Assembly (NCBI GenBank): GCA_023135255.1
Contig: JAGLTN010000584.1
Location: 1 to 5,028 of the forward strand
DNA from: Planctomycetota bacterium
Lineage (GTDB): Bacteria; Planctomycetota; Phycisphaerae; Sedimentisphaerales; Anaerobacaceae
Direction of reading: 5' to 3'
Length of the DNA stretch: 5,028 nucleotides
In this document: positions 1 to 5,028 of the stretch, piece by piece
Position numbering within the stretch: position 1 is the stretch's first letter
How the letters are laid out: every line of letters starts with the position of its first letter
Notes under the pieces: generated by a model
What the model was told of the DNA's origin: nothing
What the model saw: only the letters and a program-made list of their open reading frames with translations
The model's database searches: none
Made by a program: the position numbers and the translations under genes

Positions 1-2134
1 TATTAGTTTTGTCAGCCATATAAAGCAGGTTGTCTATTATTTCGTCTTTTAATTTTTGATAGCGGCCTTGGCGGGCGAATAATTGCAGCCTCATCCAGTT
101 GGCTAACATAGCGTTTCCCATTTTTACGTTCGGATAAGCTTTTGTTTTTGCACGTTTTGGGCCGAACTCTCTGAGCAGCGTTTGCCAGAGTTTCGCGTGG
201 GTGGTAGTGTTTGCGATATCGAAATAGAAAGCATAATATTGACAGCTTTCTGAGCAGTTGTTTGTCAGGTACAGTTGTCCTTCTTTTCTCAGAGCGTTAT
301 CTATGAAGAATTGGCCTTTCAGTGATTGACTCAATATTTGTTGTTTTATGTTTTTGGCTTTTGCTAATAATTCCGGTTGATTGTAAATTTGACCGGCGGT
401 TTTTAATGTGGCGGCGTAGAGCATATTCGTCGGGTAGTTTACGCCTTTGACGAAATCATTAGCCGCTGACCAGTCGACAAAAATCCAGCTTTGCAGGTCT
501 TCAAGTAAACCGTTATGGTTTTCAAATTTTTTGAAGTAGTCCAGCAAAGCCATTACTTTCGGCTTTAAGCGGTTTATTAATTCTATGTCACCTTCGTTGT
601 TTTTGTAAATTTGCAATTCCAGCACAAACCACATTGCCCAGTTGGGAATGAAAACTCCGTCATAGTGGTCGGCAGGATAACACATGGGCAGCATACCTTC
701 GGGGAGATGATCGAATTTTTCAGGCAGCAGGTAATTTTCGAGGAAGTTTTGTTCGATGACTGTTTTGCCGGTCAGACAATATTCTGTTTGCGCAGTTCGG
801 TAGCTGTCGCATAGCCAACCCGCCCTTTCGCGCGACGGGCAGTCCATAAAGATATCTATCGAGTTTTGTTTGAATGTATTAACAGCGGCTTTGAAAATCC
901 GGTTGAGCCTGTCATCGCTGCAGAAAAAATGAGCGGTATAGCAATCAGGGTTTTCATAGAGACGCAGGTATGGATTAGTGATCTGGCATTGGCCTTTTAA
1001 CAGATTCAGCTTTAGATATCGCATCGTGTAAGGCTCAAAGGATTCGATTTTATAAGTGCCCCGAGCCAGTTGGTAGGTTATAGCGTTGACGCATTCCATC
1101 CTTTTGAAATCGACATCGTTGCTTCTTAGTATTTCATCAAATGTCACCATCAGTTTGCAGTCGGTGTCACATTTTATCTCCATCCCTATAAAGCCCGTAA
1201 GGTTCGAACCGAGATCGATAATTTTGAAACTTTTGTCTTTCAGCGATATTGCATTTTCGTTGTTAAAAAGCTTATTGATAACTGTGACAGATTCTGATTT
1301 TATAGCACCTGCGGTATCGGAGATTATTTCTTCAAGCTCATCCATCTTAAAGCCCTTGAGTTTTGGGCCTATGTTGACCAGGGCGCGGTCTCGCCAGGGT
1401 TTTTCAACTTTTGCATCCGTTATCAATGAGCCTTCGGATAGTATAGTAACAGGGGATACAACTTCAAATCTCGGATAGGATACTCTCCTGGGCAGAAGTT
1501 TTTTTTCAGGTTGAATCGCATAGTCGGCCTCTTCGAAGTCCAGATTGAAATTTGTTTTCCAGTCGTCAAAGCTGGGGCTAAGTTTGTAATATTCAATGAA
1601 AGGCCTTTGGAAGCTGTAACGCTGGACTTTCTGAACACGGTGATTCAGGATGACCACACCGAAACGTTTGCCGGCATATTGCGGGGAAGTTGAGGCGATT
1701 ACGTTTTCACCTGATAAAACCTCCGCCTGCAAAAATGAGGGCTGGTCAAGCAGGTAGTAGCTGTTTACGTTATAACCTGCGACTTCAATTGCGAGTATGT
1801 TTTTGTCTTTCAGTCGTTTGCTAAGATTCCACTGGTCAACGCGGTAATAGCCGTGAGCTGCTCTTGCCGGGCCATGGCCTATAAATTCACCATTAAGATA
1901 AACACGGTAAAGCGTCGAGGCTGTCAACTTTAAAACAACCTGGTTGTCTTTCGGCCTATCAAAAGTTGCTCTAAAACCTACTAACATATTTTTTTCTGTT
2001 TCGAGAGTAGCAGGCCAGATTGGTTTAGCCGATTTAAAAGTCGGGTTCGCAGCTGTAGTAGTTGAACAGGCAGCAAGAATTATTGTTATTACAGCAGTGG
2101 TTAAGATTATTCCTGAAAGTTTGGTTAGTGGCAT
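1..2134 (-). CDS. GH78-type alpha-L-rhamnosidase, lipoprotein (3' end missing)
   Basis: Predicted to remove terminal alpha-L-rhamnose from polysaccharides or glycosides by the inverting GH78 mechanism. Translating leftwards from the ATG at 2134 gives 711 codons without a stop before the window ends. Residues 1-23 are a lipoprotein leader: K5, a hydrophobic stretch, then lipobox L20-A21-A22-C23, so a membrane-anchored envelope enzyme is expected. An N-terminal jelly-roll, sugar-binding-like domain contains YRVYLNGE (76-83) followed by FIGHGPARA. A beta-sandwich runs around 300-375 (DLGSNLTGF from D307, ESFEPY ending at Y369). The (alpha/alpha)6 barrel starts near 390 and carries the family signature DCPSRERAGWLCD at 431-443. 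D431, E436 and D443 have the spacing of the active-site acids I recall from Bacillus RhaB, with E436 the likely general acid. IPNWAMW (496-502) and VDW (553-555) also fit the barrel. The start is supported by GAGG five bases upstream and by the lipobox. It lies 18 bases after the DUF4139 gene, probably in the same operon. The catalytic base is probably just past the edge. Family assignment is firm; substrate is inferred. Confidence 0.88.
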   Translation of the reverse strand, partial: MPLTKLSGIILTTAVITIILAACSTTTAANPTFKSAKPIWPATLETEKNMLVGFRATFDRPKDNQVVLKLTASTLYRVYLNGEFIGHGPARAAHGYYRVDQWNLSKRLKDKNILAIEVAGYNVNSYYLLDQPSFLQAEVLSGENVIASTSPQYAGKRFGVVILNHRVQKVQRYSFQRPFIEYYKLSPSFDDWKTNFNLDFEEADYAIQPEKKLLPRRVSYPRFEVVSPVTILSEGSLITDAKVEKPWRDRALVNIGPKLKGFKMDELEEIISDTAGAIKSESVTVINKLFNNENAISLKDKSFKIIDLGSNLTGFIGMEIKCDTDCKLMVTFDEILRSNDVDFKRMECVNAITYQLARGTYKIESFEPYTMRYLKLNLLKGQCQITNPYLRLYENPDCYTAHFFCSDDRLNRIFKAAVNTFKQNSIDIFMDCPSRERAGWLCDSYRTAQTEYCLTGKTVIEQNFLENYLLPEKFDHLPEGMLPMCYPADHYDGVFIPNWAMWFVLELQIYKNNEGDIELINRLKPKVMALLDYFKKFENHNGLLEDLQSWIFVDWSAANDFVKGVNYPTNMLYAATLKTAGQIYNQPELLAKAKNIKQQILSQSLKGQFFIDNALRKEGQLYLTNNCSESCQYYAFYFDIANTTTHAKLWQTLLREFGPKRAKTKAYPNVKMGNAMLANWMRLQLFARQGRYQKLKDEIIDNLLYMADKTN

Positions 2135-2137
2135 ATT

Positions 2138-2144
2138 GTCCTCA
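2138..2144 (-). promoter_or_regulatory. Ribosome binding site of the rhamnosidase gene
   Basis: Read on the minus strand, the bases before the ATG at 2134 are GATGAGGACAAT, giving a GAGG core five bases from the start codon. The site lies wholly in the 18-base gap after the TAA of the upstream gene. The downstream gene therefore has its own translation start and does not depend on overlapping stop and start codons. Confidence 0.65.
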
Positions 2145-2152
2145 TCTATTGA

Positions 2153-3550
2153 TTACCATGTTTCCGTTGTTGTGTAAGTGATAGTTACAGTCGAATCAGC
2201 TTCTATTTTTACTTTGAATCTTGCGGTGGCGGCATCTTTCTTTTCAAATTTATGGCTGTTATTACTAATGCTCCAGTTACGCCATGATGAAAAATTTTCA
2301 TCTACGAAAACAGTTATAGGCGTATCTTTGCGGTTTCTGATTTCAACTTCATGGCTTTTAACAACTCGGCGCCTGCTGCGTTTGGTGTCAGTAGTTTTAT
2401 ATTCGGGGACGATATCGAAAGCATTGCCGATATAAAGCGATAATTTTTCTTTTCTTGGTGTATGGTCTATCATGTCTTCGCCTACAAATTCGAGCATGTC
2501 GTCCGCGGGGTCTTTTTTAAAGACTCTGATTTTGCCTTTAGGCATCGCGATACCCAGGCCATACTCTTTTTTGTTTTCAAATTCGAGTTTGACCTGCATT
2601 TTTTTCGGCATTTTCTTATGGTCATAAATGTAAAGCTTTTCAACCGGAACATTTAACGCAGGCACAATGAATTCGATCTGCTTAGTCTGGCGGTTATTGA
2701 CAGTTGATTTCCTGCCGAGCGTGTACATGTGATATTCCATGAACGATTTTTCTTCAAACCCCGCTCCTGCGGCATCAGCTTTGGCCATCATAACTTCCTG
2801 TCGATACATGCGAGGCTGTTCTGGTTGCACTCTTCTGACATCGCCCGCGATCAACTTAATAACGGCATCTTTATAACCGGCGCCGGATTGATTGTTAATC
2901 GTTACCCAGCCCGAAAAATCAAGAGCGTTTTCATCGGCGTTTAAAATAGCGGTGTAGTCTGCCTTCCAGCTTATTCCTGAAGCGGTGAATGTGGCCATGC
3001 AAAGCTGAGAGCCTTGCTTTTGCGAATCCGCCAGCCAAACCAAAGTCGGTTTTGTCACGAGGTCTTCAGGCTTTTCCGCCAGGTCGATGCTTTCGACGCT
3101 GTTATAGGAAATAATTTTCAAGCCCGCATCTTCCTGTATTATAAGGTTGCCGTCTTTAGATGCTGAAAGTATGCCGGTGATTTTTGTGCCTACATCTGCA
3201 CCTGCCCCTTTAACCGATATGGATACTTTTTTATCGATATACCTGTTCAGCAGGCTTTGAGTGTTGAGCAGATCGTATTCATAATTTTGCTCCAGAATGG
3301 AAATCGCCCCCGGCGAGGAAAGACATTGAAACTTTACGCTGGTGGCGTCGATCGTTGAGGGCACATCGGTAAACTTAATGGTATTAACGCCCTTTTTAAA
3401 GTCCATATTGCGGATATTCCTGATTACCGCGAAGTTGTCATTATAAATAGTCAGCGCTGTGCCGGGAGATTGTTTTACCTGCGATATGGCGCAACAACAC
3501 AAAGAGCTGCATAACAAAATAGCGATTGTGGTGATAATTGTCTTTTTCAT
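2153..3550 (-). CDS. DUF4139 domain-containing exported protein
   Basis: A complete 465-residue protein whose biochemical function is unknown. It matches the DUF4139 family, proteins rich in beta strands that often carry an N-terminal DUF4140-like part and are found in or outside the bacterial envelope. Residues 1-23 form a Sec signal peptide: KK at 2-3, a hydrophobic core, an unusual cysteine cluster (C14, C18, C19, C20), then A21-I22-S23, a good signal peptidase I site before Q24. The N-terminal beta region begins at ALTIYNDNFAVIRN (32-45). The DUF4139 core is recognisable at ISWKADYTAILNA (193-205), then the GWVTINNQSG segment (214-223) and the KLIAGDVRRV strand (232-241). Further family-like parts are MPKGKIRVFKKD (336-347) and a basic KRSRRR patch (390-395). 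The chain ends in alternating Thr/Tyr strands (to W465), typical of the family's closing beta strand. The length is near the usual range, so it looks intact. The start is supported by AAGGA eight bases upstream. It is the first gene of the likely leftward operon with the rhamnosidase. A role in envelope assembly or glycan handling is only a guess from context. Confidence 0.85.
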   Translation of the reverse strand: MKKTIITTIAILLCSSLCCCAISQVKQSPGTALTIYNDNFAVIRNIRNMDFKKGVNTIKFTDVPSTIDATSVKFQCLSSPGAISILEQNYEYDLLNTQSLLNRYIDKKVSISVKGAGADVGTKITGILSASKDGNLIIQEDAGLKIISYNSVESIDLAEKPEDLVTKPTLVWLADSQKQGSQLCMATFTASGISWKADYTAILNADENALDFSGWVTINNQSGAGYKDAVIKLIAGDVRRVQPEQPRMYRQEVMMAKADAAGAGFEEKSFMEYHMYTLGRKSTVNNRQTKQIEFIVPALNVPVEKLYIYDHKKMPKKMQVKLEFENKKEYGLGIAMPKGKIRVFKKDPADDMLEFVGEDMIDHTPRKEKLSLYIGNAFDIVPEYKTTDTKRSRRRVVKSHEVEIRNRKDTPITVFVDENFSSWRNWSISNNSHKFEKKDAATARFKVKIEADSTVTITYTTTETW

Positions 3551-3558
3551 TTTCCTGT

Positions 3559-3563
3559 TCCTT
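3559..3563 (-). promoter_or_regulatory. Ribosome binding site of the DUF4139 gene
   Basis: On the minus strand AAGGA lies eight bases before the ATG at 3550. A second AGGA sits closer (two bases from the start), too near to be the main site. The AAGGA spacing supports the chosen start, which also yields a proper signal peptide. A longer minus-strand reading reaching 3803 uses a different frame and is not needed. Confidence 0.6.
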
Positions 3564-3657
3564 AAAAAGAGGTTTGAATTTTACGTTCCTGCATATAAAA
3601 TAATAATGTATCCTGACAGTAATTGTTCTGCTAATATTATTTTTAATCAAAAGGGGC

Positions 3658-3682
3658 TTACAGTAAAGTAAAAAGCCTGTAA
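3658..3682. repeat. Short inverted repeat upstream of the mscS promoter
   Basis: TTACAG (3658-3663) is repeated inverted as CTGTAA (3677-3682) with 13 bases between. It ends 13 bases before the -35 hexamer of the rightward promoter. The overlapping arms GGCTT (3655-3659) and AAGCC (3673-3677) could form an alternative stem. It could be an operator half-site pair or chance in AT-rich DNA. A terminator is unlikely because no transcript ends here. Confidence 0.3.
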
Positions 3683-3695
3683 AAAACGGTGTTGG

Positions 3696-3724
3696 TTGAA
3701 TATACTGCCTGAATGCGGTATAAT
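3696..3724 (+). promoter_or_regulatory. Sigma70-type promoter of the mscS-like gene
   Basis: TTGAAT (3696-3701, four of six consensus bases) and a perfect TATAAT (3719-3724) are separated by the optimal 17 bases. Transcription should start near 3731, giving a leader of about 34 bases before the ATG at 3765. The good match suggests constitutive housekeeping expression; this is inferred, and the sigma specificity of the host is unknown. Confidence 0.7.
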
Positions 3725-3752
3725 CTCGGCGGTTTGATGAGATTTTTTTTGT

Positions 3753-3756
3753 GGAG
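3753..3756 (+). promoter_or_regulatory. Ribosome binding site of the mscS-like gene
   Basis: GGAG ends eight bases before the ATG at 3765 and follows a run of eight T bases. The spacing supports this start codon. Confidence 0.6.
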
Positions 3757-3764
3757 TAATATTT

Positions 3765-4907
3765 ATGAATGAGTTTTGCACAAATATTGTCGGCTCCGGC
3801 CATTGGTGGAATTATAACCTTATAAGGGGCAATGAGGCTTGGCGGTTTGTTGTGATATTGGGGGTTATCATCATAACTTTGGCAGCGGGAAAGATATTGC
3901 AGTTTATTTTGGGCGGTTTGGCCCAGAAGAGGAAAAACAAAGTCGGCAGCAATACGATCTCGATATTTCTCAAATCCATTTCCAAGCCTTCAAATGTTGC
4001 TTTTCTTGGTATTGGTCTGTTTGTTTGCAGATCGCTGGTTGTTTTTGCTAACCCGGAAAACCCGGAAAGTGTGGGGCTTGATGCAGCCATCGGCGCAAAT
4101 TGGACAAAGATAAGTCTGGCGGTAATCGCCATCGCAGTTGCTTATGCGTTTTACAGCCTTGTTGATCTGGTGGAGTACCACCTTTTGAAACTGACCAGCA
4201 AGACCGCCACCAAGCTCGATGATATGCTTGTGCCGGTTGTACGCAAGTCGCTGAAGATAACTATTGCGATAATATCAGCTCTTTGGATCGCGGACGGCAT
4301 ACTGGAATTGCAGATTCGCGCTATAATCGTCAGTGCCGGTGTCGGCGGTATCGCGATTGCGTTGGCGGCGAAAGATACTGTGGCTAACTTTTTCGGCTCC
4401 ATCACGATCTTCGCCGATAGACCCTTCCAGGTCGACGAATTAATAGAAGTTCAAGGCTATGTCGGAACAGTCGAAGAGGTGGGTTTTAGAAGCACCCGTA
4501 TCAGAACCCTTGATGGGCATCTGGTGGCTGTGCCTAACAGCGTTATCGCAAATACCGTTGTCAAAAATATCGGCAGACGCCCTTTTATCAGACGAGTAAC
4601 GAATATTACGATAACTTACGACTCGGGGGTCGCTAAAACCGAAAAAGCGATTCAGATAATTAAAGAAATATTAGCAGCAGTGCCCGAGATCAATACCGCC
4701 CCGGATAGACCGGCAAGGGTTTATTTTGATGACTTTGCGGATTGTTCATTGAATATCTATCTGGCATACTGGGTCAAACCCCCCGATTTCTGGCTTTTTA
4801 AAGAGGTTAATGACAAGATTAATTTCGAGATACTAAAGCGTTTTGATGCTGAGGGTATTGAATTTGCCTTCCCAAGCCAGACACTTTACGTCAAGAAGGA
4901 TCAGTGA
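3765..4907 (+). CDS. MscS-family small-conductance mechanosensitive channel
   Basis: A complete 380-residue inner-membrane channel. MscS proteins form heptamers that open under membrane tension and release solutes during hypo-osmotic shock. Hydrophobic segments lie near 26-50, 76-96, 113-137 and 161-181, followed by the pore helix at about 185-213. That makes five helices against three in E. coli MscS (286 residues), an odd number that keeps the same topology, with the C-terminus in the cytoplasm. The pore helix is Gly/Ala-rich (AGVGGIAIALAAKDTVANFFG, 191-211). By alignment from memory, I196 and L200 fall at the pore-constricting leucines 105 and 109 of E. coli, and D204 replaces the kink glycine 113. 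The beta domain follows, with ADRPFQVDELIEVQGYVGTV (217-236), RSTRIRTLDG (242-251) and VPNSVI (256-261), all family hallmarks. A mixed alpha/beta C-terminal domain fills 275-380 and ends near the usual point. The gene has its own promoter and is divergent from the glycosidase operon, so a separate osmotic-protection role is likely. Confidence 0.93.
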   Translation: MNEFCTNIVGSGHWWNYNLIRGNEAWRFVVILGVIIITLAAGKILQFILGGLAQKRKNKVGSNTISIFLKSISKPSNVAFLGIGLFVCRSLVVFANPENPESVGLDAAIGANWTKISLAVIAIAVAYAFYSLVDLVEYHLLKLTSKTATKLDDMLVPVVRKSLKITIAIISALWIADGILELQIRAIIVSAGVGGIAIALAAKDTVANFFGSITIFADRPFQVDELIEVQGYVGTVEEVGFRSTRIRTLDGHLVAVPNSVIANTVVKNIGRRPFIRRVTNITITYDSGVAKTEKAIQIIKEILAAVPEINTAPDRPARVYFDDFADCSLNIYLAYWVKPPDFWLFKEVNDKINFEILKRFDAEGIEFAFPSQTLYVKKDQ

Positions 4908-4970
4908 CCGTAACGCAGATTAGATATTGGTTTGAAAAATACTTTTGACCCCAACTTTGCAAGTAAAAGC

Positions 4971-4999
4971 TTGACTTAAACGGGCAAAATGCTTAGCAT
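4971..4999 (+). promoter_or_regulatory. Possible promoter of the tRNA gene
   Basis: TTGACT (4971-4976, five of six consensus bases), a 17-base spacer and TAGCAT (4994-4999, four of six) would start transcription near 5006, about six bases before the tRNA. A short leader of this kind is normal for tRNA genes. The -10 hexamer lies inside the inverted repeat described separately, so the two readings of this segment compete. Confidence 0.45.
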
Positions 5000-5011
5000 T
5001 CGCCTTTTGCC
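4983..5011. repeat. Nested inverted repeat directly before the tRNA
   Basis: The outer arms GGCAAAA (4983-4989) and TTTTGCC (5005-5011) are perfect inverted copies. Inside them AATGCT (4988-4993) and AGCATT (4995-5000) form a 13-base palindrome with one central base. The outer right arm abuts the first tRNA base. There is no T-tract after the outer stem, so a standard terminator for mscS is doubtful; the inner hairpin followed by CGCCTTTT is a weak alternative. Confidence 0.5.
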
Positions 5012-5028
5012 GCGGATGTGGCGGAATT
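5012..5028 (+). tRNA. tRNA-Leu, 5' fragment cut by the window edge
   Basis: The last 17 bases read as a tRNA 5' end: a seven-base acceptor strand GCGGATG (5012-5018), T8 and G9, then GCGG opening the D stem (5021-5024) and AATT entering the D loop. The stretch GTGGCGGAATT is what bacterial leucine tRNAs of the E. coli Leu(CAG) type carry at this point. The anticodon, variable arm and 3' acceptor strand lie outside the window, so the anticodon is unknown and the identity rests on this 5' match alone. Confidence 0.65.

Larger units (their letters stand above)
3551..3764. other. Divergent intergenic region, AT-rich
   Basis: These 214 bases separate the leftward DUF4139 gene from the rightward mscS-like gene and must hold promoters for both. 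The rightward promoter is clear and listed separately. For the leftward genes only a weak candidate can be named: TTGATT (minus strand, 3650-3645), 17 bases, then AACAAT (3627-3622). It would leave a leader of roughly 65 bases. The segment around 3590-3650 is strongly AT-rich, with AAAATAATA (3597-3605) and its inverted copy (3635-3643). No RNA gene or small reading frame here is convincing. Confidence 0.6.

Noticed and set aside
431..847. Loss of an active-site residue in the rhamnosidase signature, because the motif is one residue shorter than the DCPQRDERLGWTGD type
   Set aside because: The shorter form with acids at +5 and +12 from the first Asp is normal in other GH78 members, so this is not evidence of inactivation.
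1086..1478. 130-codon plus-strand open frame
   Set aside because: It lies wholly antisense to the rhamnosidase, which has clear family motifs throughout. Its translation is low-complexity Ser/Ile/Leu-rich and resembles no protein family.
2135..2155. Possible stop-codon readthrough joining the DUF4139 and rhamnosidase proteins, which share a frame and are separated by one TAA and six codons
   Set aside because: The second protein has its own ribosome binding site and a lipoprotein leader that would be useless inside a fusion, and TAA followed by T is an efficient stop. The shared frame is a one-in-three coincidence.
3441..3803. 120-codon minus-strand open frame spanning the divergent region
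   Set aside because: It overlaps the signal-peptide end of the DUF4139 gene in another frame, covers the mscS promoter and start, and has no family-like motif.
3812..4405. Overlapping minus-strand open frames inside the channel gene
   Set aside because: They are antisense to well-conserved MscS codons and have no recognisable content.
4908..4970. Rho-independent terminator for the mscS-like gene
   Set aside because: Only a four-base stem (CAAG with CTTG near 4959-4973) is visible, with no T-tract after it.

Overview
The window holds three protein genes and the first bases of a tRNA gene. It is ordinary, gene-dense bacterial DNA with moderate to low GC. The organism cannot be fixed from this window. 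A lipoprotein-type GH78 rhamnosidase, a DUF4139 protein and a five-helix MscS channel, all with Sec-type leaders, Shine-Dalgarno sites and a sigma70-like promoter, fit a Gram-negative polysaccharide degrader. My tentative guess is the Planctomycetota/PVC or Bacteroidota-like environmental lineages, and this is inference only.

Layout. Positions 1-2134 (minus strand) carry most of a putative alpha-L-rhamnosidase lipoprotein, whose C-terminus runs off the left edge. Just upstream in its reading direction, 18 bases away, a complete DUF4139 protein with a signal peptide occupies 2153-3550 (minus). The two genes look like one transcription unit, DUF4139 first. A 214-base divergent intergenic region (3551-3764) follows. 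It holds a near-consensus sigma70-type promoter reading rightwards and AT-rich DNA that probably drives the leftward pair. A complete MscS-type mechanosensitive channel gene lies at 3765-4907 (plus). The last 121 bases contain a plausible promoter, a nested inverted repeat and the first 17 bases of what looks like a tRNA-Leu gene (5012-5028), cut by the right edge.

How the parts relate. The leftward pair encodes two exported proteins: a cell-envelope glycosidase for rhamnose-containing glycans and an envelope protein of unknown function. The mscS-like gene is transcribed the other way and is probably an independent osmotic-protection function. I see no phage, transposon, CRISPR, toxin-antitoxin or defence module, and no convincing new system. 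The points most worth a second look are the DUF4139-rhamnosidase pairing and the palindromic leader directly before the tRNA.
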